A DNA stretch of 64,000 bases from Rhodoblastus sp. (lineage in GTDB: Bacteria; Pseudomonadota; Alphaproteobacteria; Rhizobiales; Beijerinckiaceae), in NCBI RefSeq assembly GCF_019449565.1, contig NZ_JAGRPM010000057.1, forward strand, positions 62,001-126,000, in the 5' to 3' direction. The translations under genes were made by a program, and so were the position numbers. Under the pieces are notes generated by a model, which saw nothing but the letters and a program-made list of their open reading frames with translations, did no database searches and had not been told where the DNA came from. Below, piece after piece: positions 49,878 through 59,110 of this stretch (its first letter is position 1; each line of letters opens with the position of its first letter).

Positions 49878-50450
49878 ATGATTGACCGTTTTTATGTGCA
49901 CTGGGTGGTTGCGACCGCCGTATTGCTGGTCGATTTGCTGCTTTACACTCCCTTTGCGCTTGCAGGACGCGGCGAGGCCCTGGCGCTGATTTACAGCTTC
50001 GGCCCCGCCTACATGCTCCACCAGCTTGAAGAGCACTCCGGCGACCGCTTTCGCGCCTATGCCAACAGCCGCGTTTTTGGCGGACGCGAGGCCCTGACAA
50101 AACTGACCGTGCTGTGGGTGAATCTGCCCGGCGTCTGGGGCCTCAACCTGATCGCGCTCTATGCGGCGCTGGAATTTGGACCAGGCTGGGGCCTCGCCGC
50201 GCCTTATCTCGCGGCGGTCAACGCTGTCGCCCATTGCGTCGTCGCGCTGCGGTTTCGCGAATATAATCCAGGGTTGGTGACGGCGCTGGCAGTCTTCATT
50301 CCGTTAGGCGGTTACGCGCTCTATGCCGTGCCCGCGACCGTCGCCCAACATCTGATCGGCCTTGGCGTCGCCATCGCGATCCATGCCGCCATCATCATTC
50401 CGGTCTCGCGCCGGATGCGGGCCCCAGCGCCGAGCCCGCTCGCGACCTGA
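49878..50450 (+). CDS. HXXEE-domain membrane protein
   Basis: This 190-residue integral membrane protein has five to six hydrophobic segments and the hallmark HQLEEH (HxxEE) at about residue 52. Polar/charged helix ends NSRVFGG and FREYNPG also match the HXXEE family (PF13787 type), whose function is not known. A predicted metal site from the His/Glu residues is plausible. It is convergent with pabC, and the two stops abut within TGATCA. The 148 nt upstream show nothing recognisable. Confidence 0.78.
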   Translation: MIDRFYVHWVVATAVLLVDLLLYTPFALAGRGEALALIYSFGPAYMLHQLEEHSGDRFRAYANSRVFGGREALTKLTVLWVNLPGVWGLNLIALYAALEFGPGWGLAAPYLAAVNAVAHCVVALRFREYNPGLVTALAVFIPLGGYALYAVPATVAQHLIGLGVAIAIHAAIIIPVSRRMRAPAPSPLAT

Positions 50451-51122
50451 TCAACATCGACCTCCGCCACGCACGTCCTGAATTCGTCGCGCCCTCAGCA
50501 GGCCGCGCAGGGAATTGCCCACGAAAAAGTTTTCGCGAAGATCGCCGAGGCCCAGAACTGCCTCCCGCGCGCGGCCTTCCGCCAGAAGGGTCTCGCGGAA
50601 AACGCCGGGCAACAGGCCGCTGGCGAGGGGCGGCGTCAACAACAGGCCATCGCGCGCCAGGAACAGATTCGTGCGCGCGCCTTCGCAAATCTCGTCGCGC
50701 TCGTTGAGAAAAATCACTTCATCGGCGCCCGAGGCGGCGAGCGCATCCTCGTAAAGCGCGCGGCGCGTGGTCTTGTGCCGCAGCAGACTATCGCGCGAAT
50801 CGAAGCGCGTCGGCGCCACAGCGACGCGCCAGATTTTTTCGGGCGGATCAGGCTGAAAAGGCGCCGCGGCAGCCTCGATGGAGCCATCGCGGCTCAGGAC
50901 CAGCCGCACCCGCAGGGCTTCGGCCTCTGCTCCCGCGCGGGCCCGCTCCAGCGCCGCCTCAAAAACCTCCGGCGCGAAGACAAAGCCTAAAGCCGCCGCC
51001 GACGCGGCCATGCGCGCGCGATGGCGCTCGACGAGCCAATAGCCGCCGTCGCGGGTCCAGAGCAGCGTCTCGATCAGCCCGAAATCGTCTCGCCCGTCAG
51101 GAAGCGCGCCTTGAGCAGACAT
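50451..51122 (-). CDS. pabC: Aminodeoxychorismate lyase PabC-like (class IV aminotransferase)
   Basis: This 223-residue PLP-dependent class IV enzyme probably makes p-aminobenzoate from aminodeoxychorismate for folate. DFGLIETLLWTRDGGYWLVERH, with RRALYEDALAASGADEVIFLN (in parts) and the C-terminal region LRENFFVGNSLRGLLRARRI, match. The PLP lysine region is KTTRRALYE. It overlaps the pabB end by 49 nt in another frame. In many bacteria these domains are fused, so this looks like a split fusion. Branched-chain aminotransferase is a less likely alternative. Confidence 0.85.
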   Translation of the reverse strand: MSAQGALPDGRDDFGLIETLLWTRDGGYWLVERHRARMAASAAALGFVFAPEVFEAALERARAGAEAEALRVRLVLSRDGSIEAAAAPFQPDPPEKIWRVAVAPTRFDSRDSLLRHKTTRRALYEDALAASGADEVIFLNERDEICEGARTNLFLARDGLLLTPPLASGLLPGVFRETLLAEGRAREAVLGLGDLRENFFVGNSLRGLLRARRIQDVRGGGRC

Positions 51123-52210
51123 TCGTCATATTCCTCCCGCGCCCGCGAATCCGCCACCACCGCCGAGCCGACCGGGCAGGTCAGGCGCCCGTCCGGCGCC
51201 AGCGTCAGCGTGCGGATGGCGACATTGAAACGCATGTCGCCGCCCGGCGCGATATAGCCGATCGCCCCGCAATAATTTTCGCGCGGCGCCGTCTCCAGCT
51301 CCGCGATGATTTCCATGGCGCGAATTTTTGGCGCGCCGGTGACCGAGCCGCAGGGAAACAGCCCCGCGAAGATTTCCTCAAAGGACAGCCGCGGCCGCAG
51401 CCGCGCCTCCACGCCGGAGGTCATCTGATGCAGGGTCGGGAAGGTCGCGACCGAGAAAAGATCCGTCACATGAACGGAGCCGATCTCTGACAGACGACTG
51501 ATATCATTGCGCAGCAGATCGACGATCATCAGGTTTTCCGCGCGGTTCTTGTCGTCGCGCGCCAAGGCCTCGGCCAAGGCGCGGTCAGCCTCGGGCGTCG
51601 CTCCGCGCCGCGCGGTGCCTTTCATGGGCCGCGCGGAAATCCTGTCGCCTTGCGTCGAAAAGAAAATCTCCGGCGAAACCGACAGGATCGTCTCAGGCCC
51701 CAGCGCAATGATTCCGCCAAGTTCGACCGGCTGGCGCGCCCGCAGCAGGCGGTACAGATCGAGCGCCGTGCCGCGCCATTGGCCCGTGATCGGGAAGGTC
51801 AGGTTGATCTGATAGACGTCGCCCGCAACGATATAATCTCGGCAGGCCGCGAAGCGTTTTTCATATTCGGCGAAACTCCAGCCCGGAGCCAGCGCCTTGA
51901 TCGCCGCGGTGCCCGCAGGCGCGAGCGACGGAGCCGGGCGTGGGGCGTCGAATACGCCGAACAGCAGCAGCGGCTTTTTTGCGCGGGGGCTCAGCAGCGG
52001 CGCGAGACGCGGCTCCAGAGCGTAGCCGCATTCATAGGCGACGGAGCCGGCGACGAAATACCCTTCGCCCACCGCCTTCTGCAAGGCCGAGAAGGCGCCC
52101 GCGACCTCCTCGGCTCGATGCGCCGTTAAGATCGCGCGCGGTTCGGCGAATAGCAGGGTTTCGCCGGCTTCGCGGTCTTCGATCAGGCAGTAGGGCGGCT
52201 CAGGAACCAA
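51074..52210 (-). CDS. pabB: Aminodeoxychorismate synthase component I PabB
   Basis: This 378-residue chorismate-binding enzyme forms aminodeoxychorismate with the glutaminase PabA. MKGTARRGATPEADRALAE carries the conserved KGTxxRG motif, followed by EIGSVHVTDLFSVATFP and the C-terminal signature LFPCGSVTGAPKIRAMEII. The N-terminal anthranilate-synthase-like domain is short. Its 3' end overlaps pabC by 49 nt. No pabA is seen in the window. Confidence 0.9.
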   Translation of the reverse strand: MVPEPPYCLIEDREAGETLLFAEPRAILTAHRAEEVAGAFSALQKAVGEGYFVAGSVAYECGYALEPRLAPLLSPRAKKPLLLFGVFDAPRPAPSLAPAGTAAIKALAPGWSFAEYEKRFAACRDYIVAGDVYQINLTFPITGQWRGTALDLYRLLRARQPVELGGIIALGPETILSVSPEIFFSTQGDRISARPMKGTARRGATPEADRALAEALARDDKNRAENLMIVDLLRNDISRLSEIGSVHVTDLFSVATFPTLHQMTSGVEARLRPRLSFEEIFAGLFPCGSVTGAPKIRAMEIIAELETAPRENYCGAIGYIAPGGDMRFNVAIRTLTLAPDGRLTCPVGSAVVADSRAREEYDECLLKARFLTGETISG

Positions 52211-52387
52211 GGCTCAATCCCGGTGGCGCGCCAGCTTTTTCGGCGCGCACGCCCCGCGAGATAATGCAGATGGCGGCGCTTGGCAAAGGCGGGCGCGAAA
52301 AAGCTCGCCTGCGCAAGCGGTTGGCGCGCGTCAAAATGGACGCGGGCGCCGCTCCGGTGTAGGCAGACTTTTTCAGGAGGGCGACGC

Positions 52388-53077
52388 ATGGCCTTGGTTC
52401 TGTTTTCCGGCGGGCAGGATTCCACCACCTGCCTCGCCTGGGCGCTGGAGCGCTACGAGCGCGTCGAGACGCTCGGCTTCGATTATGGCCAGCTCCACCG
52501 CATCGAATTGGACCAGCGCGGTTTTTTGCGCGACTCGCTGGCTCGGCTCAAGCCTGAATGGGGCAAGAGGCTCGGCCCGGACCATTTGCTGGACCTTGCG
52601 GCGCTCGGCGCCGTCTCGGACACTGCCTTGACCCGCGCTAAGTCCATCGAAATGGGCGCGAAAAACCTGCCCAACACTTTTGTGCCCGGCCGCAACCTGA
52701 TCTTTCTGACCTTCGCCGCCGCGCTGGCCTATCGGCGAGGGCTGACACGCATCGTCGGCGGCATGTGCGAGACCGATTTTTCCGGCTATCCCGATTGCCG
52801 CGACGACACCATCAAGGCCATGCAGGTCGCGCTGAATATCGGCATGGAGAGCCGATTCGTGCTGGAAACGCCGCTGATGTGGCTCGACAAGGCGCAAAGC
52901 TGGGCGTTGGCCCAAAACCTCGGTGGCTCGGCGCTGGTCGAGACCATCGTCGAACACAGCCACACCTGCTATCTCGGCGAACGCGGCCAACGCCACGACT
53001 GGGGTTTTGGGTGCGGCGAATGCCCGGCCTGCCGCCTGCGCGCGGATGGTTTTGCGAAATGGCGGGCAGGGCGATGA
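52388..53077 (+). CDS. queC: 7-cyano-7-deazaguanine synthase QueC
   Basis: QueC (229 residues) converts carboxydeazaguanine to preQ0 for queuosine. The PP-loop SGGQDSTT is at 7-14 and [11 protein letters not shown] follows. [18 protein letters not shown] is typical, and the zinc ligands lie in HSHTCYLGE and [15 protein letters not shown]. The ATG at 52388 has AGGAGGGCG upstream, and the frame further upstream does not look coding. It stands alone. I saw no convincing preQ1 aptamer in the 177-nt gap. Confidence 0.94.
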   Translation: MALVLFSGGQDSTTCLAWALERYERVETLGFDYGQLHRIELDQRGFLRDSLARLKPEWGKRLGPDHLLDLAALGAVSDTALTRAKSIEMGAKNLPNTFVPGRNLIFLTFAAALAYRRGLTRIVGGMCETDFSGYPDCRDDTIKAMQVALNIGMESRFVLETPLMWLDKAQSWALAQNLGGSALVETIVEHSHTCYLGERGQRHDWGFGCGECPACRLRADGFAKWRAGR

Positions 53078-53369
53078 GCCGGCGCTCGTGATCCATCCAA
53101 GGCGGCGCCGGATCGTCGTCATAGGTAAATTCCGACGCTACGGCGCCAGAACGCCGCATGTTAGATCTATTCGGAATTTTTTGATTTTTTCGGAGCGATT
53201 TCCCGAGCGTTGAAAAAACATTGCTCTGGACACGCTCGAGGGCGCCCCAATAGTCCCAATTTGTCGATTGGGCCGCAATTGGGCGCGTTTCTGATGATAG
53301 TCTTGTAGGCGGCAGAGTTCGGCGGCCGTCTCGGCTTGGTCCTGGCGGCGCGCGAATTAGGGAAATTCG

Positions 53370-54446
53370 ATGACCAAAGATGATGCCGACGGGATTGAAG
53401 CTCTGCTCGATACAGCTGATCTGTCCGAGGCGCTGGACAATAACCGGTTCAAGCAGTTCCTTGATCATGCGCCGGTGGCTGTCGCCGTCTCGGAACTCCA
53501 CCCTTCCGAGATCGTCACATACGCCAATCTCGAATTCGAGCGGCTGACGGGTCGATCGGCTGCAGAAATCGAGGGCCGGAGTTGGAGAGCGCTGCCTGGG
53601 ATCTCCGCCTCGGCCGACGACGACCGCCTGCTGGGCGACGCGGTCCGAGACGATGCGGAATATATCGGCGAATTCACGATCGAGCGAGAAACGGGGTCGG
53701 TGAATGTGACTGCCTGGTCCAACATGATCGAGGACGCGGCTGGAAAACCGAAATTCCGTCTTGTCGCTCTGGTGGGAGTGGCGGGGCAAGAGACTTGCGG
53801 CGGCGGTCGGGCGAAAGCATTGCAAGACAACGACATTCTTCTCCGGGAGCTCCAGCACCGCGTCAAAAACAATCTGCAGATGATTACGGCCCTGATCCGA
53901 TCGGAAGCGCGCAATGTGCCGGATAACGCAACTGGCGAGCGCTTCGATCGGCTTGCCGGCAGGATCAACGCTCTGGCTGTCCTTTATGATGCGCTCACGC
54001 GAGAAAATTCCAACGACAACGTCGATCTTGGCGCCTATCTCGGACAGATCGCGACGGCGGTCATGCAGGCGCACGCTGCGGAAGGCGTCCGTCTCGACAT
54101 GAAACTCGATACCTGGCCCGTATCGGTGGACGTGGCCATGCCTGCGGGACTTGTCGTGAACGAGCTGCTGACCAACTCGCTCAAACACGCCTTCGCGGGT
54201 GGCGAAGGCGGCGCCATCAAACTTCACAGCCTGATCGACGATTACGGCTGCCACATTGTGGTCGCCGACGATGGCGTTGGTTTGCCCGTTGGCGCGATCT
54301 GGCCGAAGCCCGGAAAGCTCGGCGCGATCATTGTCCAATCGCTGAGGGAAAATGCGTGCGCAAGGGTCGCTGTGACCTCGTCGCCAGGCAAAGGCGTGAG
54401 CGTCATCATTTCCTTTGCGAAAGCTGCGCTTTCCCAATCATCTTAA
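53370..54446 (+). CDS. PAS-domain HisKA_2/HWE-type histidine kinase
   Basis: This soluble 358-residue kinase has an N-terminal PAS domain (about 25-138) with VAVAVSELHPSEIVTYANLEFERLTG (in parts). It lacks the cysteine motif of LOV photoreceptors. A HisKA_2 dimerisation domain with H163 in LRELQHRVKNNLQMI follows, then an HATPase domain with VVNELLTNSLKHAF and VVADDGVGLPVG. Such kinases often feed the alphaproteobacterial general stress response, but no PhyR or EcfG is beside it. Codon choice is less GC-extreme than neighbours. GGAAATTCG precedes the ATG. Confidence 0.88.
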   Translation: MTKDDADGIEALLDTADLSEALDNNRFKQFLDHAPVAVAVSELHPSEIVTYANLEFERLTGRSAAEIEGRSWRALPGISASADDDRLLGDAVRDDAEYIGEFTIERETGSVNVTAWSNMIEDAAGKPKFRLVALVGVAGQETCGGGRAKALQDNDILLRELQHRVKNNLQMITALIRSEARNVPDNATGERFDRLAGRINALAVLYDALTRENSNDNVDLGAYLGQIATAVMQAHAAEGVRLDMKLDTWPVSVDVAMPAGLVVNELLTNSLKHAFAGGEGGAIKLHSLIDDYGCHIVVADDGVGLPVGAIWPKPGKLGAIIVQSLRENACARVAVTSSPGKGVSVIISFAKAALSQSS

Positions 54447-54504
54447 AAGACTAAGCGGATGCCCGGCTGTTTGCTGGCGCGGACCAAATGTTGGCTTTCA
54501 ACCC

Positions 54505-55356
54505 CTAGCTCCCGCCGCCAAACTCCTGCCGGAACGGATGCGCCGGATAGGCGCCCAGAATCCGGACTTCCTCGCTGAAGAACTGCAATTCCTCCAGCGC
54601 GCGCGCGAGATTGGGGTCTTCCGGGCAGCCCTCGACATCCACCAGAAATTGCGTCGCCGCGAATTCGCCATTGACCATATAGCTTTCGAGCTTGGTCATG
54701 TTGACGCCATTGGTGGCGAAGCCGCCGAGCGCCTTGTAGAGCGCGGAGGGCACGTTGCGCACGCGGAAGATGAAGGTCGTCAGCATCGGCCCCTCGGGGC
54801 GCGGGCCGGAGCGCGGCTCGCGCGACAGGATGACGAAGCGCGTGGTGTTGTGGTCCTCGTCCTCGACAAAACGGGCGAGCACGTCGAGGCCGTAGATTTC
54901 GGCGGCGAGCAGCGGCGCGAGCGAGGCGCGGCTCTTGTCGCCCCATTCCGCCACTTCGCGCGCCGAACCTGCGGTATCGCCGGTCGTCACGGCCTTCAGA
55001 TTATATTTCTTGATGATCTTGCGGCATTGGCCGAGCGCATGGACATGGCTGTAGACGCTGCGCAGATCCTCGATTTTCGCGCCCTTGACGCCGAGCAGAT
55101 GGAAATGGATCGGCAGGAAATATTCGCCGACGATATAGAGGCCGGAGCCGGGCAGGAAATGATGGATATCGGCGACGCGGCCCGCGAGCGAATTCTCGAT
55201 CGGGATCATGCCGAGATCGGCGCGACCCTCGCCGATGGCTGAAAGCGCCTCCTCGAAACTGGCGCAGGGCAAGGTGTCCCAGCCGGGATAGACGTCGGAA
55301 CAGGCGATATGGGAATTCGCGCCCGGTTCGCCCTGATAGGCAATGATCTTGTTCAT
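54505..55356 (-). CDS. pheA: Prephenate dehydratase PheA
   Basis: This 283-residue monofunctional enzyme converts prephenate to phenylpyruvate. [21 protein letters not shown] and [19 protein letters not shown] (parts) define the catalytic domain. [10 protein letters not shown] carries the essential TRF motif. The C-terminal ACT domain from about residue 195 ([20 protein letters not shown]) binds phenylalanine for feedback control. It overlaps kdsB by 4 nt, a pair conserved in rhizobia. Confidence 0.95.
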   Translation of the reverse strand: MNKIIAYQGEPGANSHIACSDVYPGWDTLPCASFEEALSAIGEGRADLGMIPIENSLAGRVADIHHFLPGSGLYIVGEYFLPIHFHLLGVKGAKIEDLRSVYSHVHALGQCRKIIKKYNLKAVTTGDTAGSAREVAEWGDKSRASLAPLLAAEIYGLDVLARFVEDEDHNTTRFVILSREPRSGPRPEGPMLTTFIFRVRNVPSALYKALGGFATNGVNMTKLESYMVNGEFAATQFLVDVEGCPEDPNLARALEELQFFSEEVRILGAYPAHPFRQEFGGGS

Positions 55357-56099
55357 TTCTGGCTGCTTCCGTCGAGGATTTTGCGCGCACGCTCCAGATC
55401 GGCCGGGGTGTCGACGCCGAGCGGCACGGTGTCGACGATTTCCACGTCGATGCGCATGCCCGCCTCCAGCGCCCGCAATTGCTCCAGCTTCTCGCGCCTT
55501 TCCAGCGCGGAGGGCGGCAGGGCCACGAAACGCTCCAGCGCGGCGCGGCGATAGGCGTAAAGGCCGATGTGGTGAAACAGGTCGCCCTCGCCCCAGGGCG
55601 CGGTGGCGCGGGTGAAATAGAGCGCGCGCAGGCGGGACGGTCCGATGGGCGAGCCCACCGCCTTGACCACATTAGGGTCCATGCGCTCCTCGTCGCGGGC
55701 GATTCGCGCGGCGAGCGTGGCGATATCGACCGCCGGGTTGGCGAGCGGCGCGAGCGAGGCGCGCACGCTGGCCGGGTCGATGGTCGGCAGGTCGCCTTGC
55801 AGATTGACGATCACATCATAGCGCCGTCCGGGATCATAGCTTTGCAGGGCGGCGAAGATGCGGTCCGAGCCCGAGGGCAGGTCGGGATCCGTCACGACGG
55901 CCTCGCCGCCGGCCTGTCTGATCGCCGCCGCGATCTCCGGCCCGTCGGCCGCGACCAGCACCGGCCCGATCCCCGCCTCCACCGCGCGGCGAAAAACCTG
56001 GACGATCATCGGCGCGCCGCAAAGCTCGGCCAGCGGCTTGTCGGGCAGCCGGGTCGAGGCGAGGCGGGCGGGAATGACGATGAGGACGTTTTCGGTCAT
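55353..56099 (-). CDS. kdsB: CMP-KDO synthetase KdsB
   Basis: KdsB (248 residues) activates KDO for LPS core synthesis. The N-terminus [21 protein letters not shown] carries the nucleotide-binding motif, and later blocks [28 protein letters not shown] and [16 protein letters not shown] match the family. It overlaps pheA by 4 nt and is divergent from the cytochrome c gene, as in many rhizobia. Confidence 0.95.
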   Translation of the reverse strand: MTENVLIVIPARLASTRLPDKPLAELCGAPMIVQVFRRAVEAGIGPVLVAADGPEIAAAIRQAGGEAVVTDPDLPSGSDRIFAALQSYDPGRRYDVIVNLQGDLPTIDPASVRASLAPLANPAVDIATLAARIARDEERMDPNVVKAVGSPIGPSRLRALYFTRATAPWGEGDLFHHIGLYAYRRAALERFVALPPSALERREKLEQLRALEAGMRIDVEIVDTVPLGVDTPADLERARKILDGSSQK

Positions 56100-56208
56100 G
56101 GCTGAGCTGGGCGACTAGGCTTAATTTATGAGGATTTTCGCCGCTTATACGTGTTGCCAAGCATGAGGCAAAGCGTTTATCAGAGGCCGTCCCAGCGGAG
56201 ATTGCGGC

Positions 56209-56742
56209 ATGTTCCTTCTCGACTACCGTGTTTACGGGGCGCTTTTCGGCGCCATCCTGTTCGCCCTTTTCCTTGGCCTTTTCAGCAATGCGCTCGTCGT
56301 GGCCCAGCCCGCGAACCCGCCGGGCTTCGATCTTCCCAGCGGCGCCGAGCCCGCGAAGAAGGCCGCTCCGGTCGCCGCCGTCCCGCTGCCCAACCTGCTG
56401 GCCAAGGCCGACGCCGACAAGGGCAAGGCCCTCACCAAGGTCTGCGCCACCTGCCACAGCTTCGACAAGGGCGCCCCCGCCAAGGTCGGCCCGAACCTTT
56501 ATGGCGTGGTGGATCGCGCCAAGGCCAGCGAAGCCGGCTTCGGCTATTCCGACGCGCTGAAGGCCAAGGGCGGCAAATGGACCTTTGAAGATCTCGACGC
56601 CTTCATCACCAGCCCCAAGACCTTTGTCGCCGGCACCAAGATGGGCTTCGGCGGCGAGCCGGACGCCGGCAAGCGCGCCGACATCATCGTCTACCTGCGT
56701 TCGCTCTCCGACGCCCCGGTTCCGCTGCCGGCCGCGAAGTAA
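56209..56742 (+). CDS. Membrane-anchored class I cytochrome c (CycM-like)
   Basis: This 177-residue cytochrome has an uncleaved N-terminal anchor (ALFGAILFALFLGLFSNALV), a short Pro/Ala linker and a class I haem domain. The haem site CATCH is at 79-83 and the likely axial ligand is M145 in GTKMGFGG. It resembles CycM/c552, which carries electrons from the bc1 complex to an aa3 oxidase in rhizobia. The position beside kdsB-pheA is conserved in this order. A terminator follows. Confidence 0.92.
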   Translation: MFLLDYRVYGALFGAILFALFLGLFSNALVVAQPANPPGFDLPSGAEPAKKAAPVAAVPLPNLLAKADADKGKALTKVCATCHSFDKGAPAKVGPNLYGVVDRAKASEAGFGYSDALKAKGGKWTFEDLDAFITSPKTFVAGTKMGFGGEPDAGKRADIIVYLRSLSDAPVPLPAAK

Positions 56743-56766
56743 GTCGAACGTTTAAGCGCATGTTGA

Positions 56767-56791
56767 AGCCGGGGCCAGTCCCCGGCTTTTT
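56767..56791 (+). terminator. Terminator after the cytochrome c gene
   Basis: An 8-bp stem AGCCGGGG/CCCCGGCT with a five-base loop is followed by TTTTT, 25 nt past the stop. Confidence 0.88.
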
Positions 56792-56857
56792 CGTTGCGGA
56801 TGAAAATGCACGGAAGGCGTCCTATCTGAACCCGACGCGCCAAATGCCGAGGTACAG

Positions 56858-57877
56858 ATGAAAGCCATGTCCAAAATTTTCGCCGTTGCCGCGCTGTTCC
56901 TTTCCGGCGCTGCGTTGGCCGCCGCGCCAGCCGTCGCCGAGACTCCGGCCTATGGCCCGCAGCTCGAAGGCTTCGCCTATCCTTACGCCGTGCAGCGTTT
57001 CGATTTCGAGTCGCAGGGCGAAAAATTGTCCATGGCCTATATGGATGTTGCGCCAGCGGGGCCGGGCAATGGACGCACGGCCGTGGTGCTGCATGGCAAG
57101 AATTTCTGCGCCGCGAGCTGGGAGCAGACCATCGCGGCGCTCTCGCAGGCCGGCTACCGGGTCATCGCGCCGGACCAGATCGGCTTTTGCGCCTCCACCA
57201 AGCCCGCGCATTACCAATATTCGTTCCAGCAGCTGGCGACCAATACCCATGCCCTGCTCGCGCAACTCGGCGTCCAGAAGCCCGCCCTGATCGCCCATTC
57301 GACCGGCGGCATGCTGGCGACCCGCTATGCGCTGATGTATCCGGAAGAGGTTTCAGGGCTGGTTCTGGTCAATCCCATCGGCCTTGAGGACTGGAAGGCC
57401 AAGGGCGTTCCTTATCGCACCGTCGATCAATGGTTTCAGCGCGAGCTGAAGCTCTCGGCCGAAAACGTCCGCGCCTATGAACAGGCGACCTATTATGTCG
57501 GCCGCTGGAATCCGGCCTACGAGAAATGGGTCGACATGCTGGCTGGCCTCAACAAGGGTCCGGGCCATGAGATCGTCGCCTGGAATTCGGCGCTGATCTA
57601 CGACATGATCTTCACCCAGCCGGTCTATTACGAATTCCGCGACCTCAAGGTCCCCACAACGCTGATGATCGGCACGGCCGACACCACCGCGATCGGCGGC
57701 GACATCGCCCCGCCCGACGTGAAAAAGCGCCTCGGCCATTATGACGTACTCGGCAAGGAAGCCGCCGCCATGATCCCCAACGGGCGGCTGATCGAATTTC
57801 CCGGCCTCGGCCACGCGCCGCAGATGGAGGAGCCCGACCGCTTCCACGCGGAATTGCTCAAGGCCTTGGCGCGATAA
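56858..57877 (+). CDS. Exported alpha/beta hydrolase
   Basis: This 339-residue protein has a signal peptide (VAALFLSGAALAAAPAVA, to about residue 27) and an alpha/beta-hydrolase fold. The oxyanion region is VVLHGKNFCAASWE and the nucleophile is S148 in LIAHSTGGMLATRY, with Ala in place of the first Gly of GxSxG. The acid and His appear in MIGTADTTAIG and FPGLGHAPQMEEPDRF. It resembles haloalkane-dehalogenase/epoxide-hydrolase-like esterases, but the substrate is unknown. Confidence 0.85.
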   Translation: MKAMSKIFAVAALFLSGAALAAAPAVAETPAYGPQLEGFAYPYAVQRFDFESQGEKLSMAYMDVAPAGPGNGRTAVVLHGKNFCAASWEQTIAALSQAGYRVIAPDQIGFCASTKPAHYQYSFQQLATNTHALLAQLGVQKPALIAHSTGGMLATRYALMYPEEVSGLVLVNPIGLEDWKAKGVPYRTVDQWFQRELKLSAENVRAYEQATYYVGRWNPAYEKWVDMLAGLNKGPGHEIVAWNSALIYDMIFTQPVYYEFRDLKVPTTLMIGTADTTAIGGDIAPPDVKKRLGHYDVLGKEAAAMIPNGRLIEFPGLGHAPQMEEPDRFHAELLKALAR

Positions 57878-57889
57878 GATGCCCCTCCC

Positions 57890-58603
57890 TTAGCGGAGGA
57901 AATGCGCAAGGGCCGGGGCCGCCAGCACGTTAAGCAGGCCGACCAGCACCATGACGAGGCCGGAAACGGCGCCCTCGACCTGTCCGATTTGATGTGCCTT
58001 GGCCGTGCCTGCTCCATGCGCGCCGACGCCGAACAGGGCGCCCCGCGCCAGAGCCGAGCGCAAATTCATGCGCGCCAGCAGGAACTCGCCGATGACCGCG
58101 CCGAACACGCCTGTCATGACCACGAAAATCGCCGTCAGATCGGGAATGCCGCCGATTTCGCCGGACACCTGCATGGCGAAGGGCGTACTCATCGAGCGCG
58201 GTGTCAGGCTGAGCTGAAGGACGCCGCTCAACCCCAGCGCGGCGGCCAGCCCCCAGCTCGTCGCCATGGCGACGAGGCTGCCGACGACCATGCCCGCGAG
58301 CAGAACCGGCCAATGGCGGCGGATCAGAGCGCGCTGTTCATAGATCGGCACGGCGAAAGCGACCGTCGCCGGCCCGAGCAACGCCAGCAGCCAGCCGGCG
58401 CTATGGAAATAATCGCGATAATCTTCCTTGAGGACGAGCGCCGCCACGATCAGCGCCGCCGGCGCGGCGGCGAGCGGCGTGAGCCACCATTTCGGCCATT
58501 TGCGGTAGATGCGCTTGGACAGCAGATAGCAAGCCACCGTGGCGGCCGACCAGAACAGCATATGGAGGGCCGGGTCGAGCCGGCTAAGAGGCCAGTCGCT
58601 CAT
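57890..58603 (-). CDS. lrgB: LrgB/CidB family membrane protein
   Basis: This 237-residue protein with about seven membrane helices carries the LrgB block LTPRSMSTPFAMQVSGEIGG and GAVIGEFLLARMNLRSALARG. LrgB works with LrgA and has been linked to murein-hydrolase control and to pyruvate transport in other bacteria. It overlaps lrgA by 20 nt and is part of a divergent pair with a LysR regulator gene. Confidence 0.9.
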   Translation of the reverse strand: MSDWPLSRLDPALHMLFWSAATVACYLLSKRIYRKWPKWWLTPLAAAPAALIVAALVLKEDYRDYFHSAGWLLALLGPATVAFAVPIYEQRALIRRHWPVLLAGMVVGSLVAMATSWGLAAALGLSGVLQLSLTPRSMSTPFAMQVSGEIGGIPDLTAIFVVMTGVFGAVIGEFLLARMNLRSALARGALFGVGAHGAGTAKAHQIGQVEGAVSGLVMVLVGLLNVLAAPALAHFLR

Positions 58604-58997
58604 GTTTCTCGCTCCAACGGAAGATCAGATCGACGGTCAAGGCCGTCATGGCCATCACCGCGACGGTGCTCAGCAGGATGACCGCCAGGATCTTGAGGCC
58701 CAGCAGGCCAAGAAACTCGCGATGATCCAGCACGCCAAGCACCGCCGGGACGAAGAACAGCAGCATTTCGGCCAGGAACCAGTCCGCGCCGCGCTTCATG
58801 CTAAAGAGGCTGACGCCGCCGGTCATCAGCAGGACGAGCGCCAGGCTCATGCCGATGACGCCGCCCGGAATGGGAAGTTGAAGCGCCTTCCCGATTTGCC
58901 CGCCCACGAACCAAAGCGCGACGATCAGCCCAATTTGAACCAGTCGGCTGTGATGGATGAAATGGCGAAAGGTGATGCGAATGCGGCGTGCGGTCAT
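58584..58997 (-). CDS. lrgA: LrgA/CidA family membrane protein
   Basis: This 137-residue holin-like protein has four membrane helices and the family motif LPIPGGVIGMSLALVLL, preceded by LIVALWFVGGQIGKAL. The C-terminal helix pair includes KILAVILLSTVAVMA. The start at 58997 follows GAGGAC, and an in-frame extension to 59060 is less likely. With lrgB it forms a two-gene operon. Confidence 0.9.
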   Translation of the reverse strand: MTARRIRITFRHFIHHSRLVQIGLIVALWFVGGQIGKALQLPIPGGVIGMSLALVLLMTGGVSLFSMKRGADWFLAEMLLFFVPAVLGVLDHREFLGLLGLKILAVILLSTVAVMAMTALTVDLIFRWSEKHERLAS

Positions 58998-59110
58998 GGT
59001 TTTGTCCTCGGCCCCGGCGCCTGCGAGAGGCCCCGACCTAGACATTAGTCTATACCGCATTGCAGCATTCTAAAAATGAATTGATTGAATGAATATCATT
59101 CCATATTGGA

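Noticed and set aside
52211-52387. preQ1 riboswitch before queC
   Set aside because: No aptamer-like stem with the A-rich tail was found. A normal ribosome site (AGGAGGG) is exposed.
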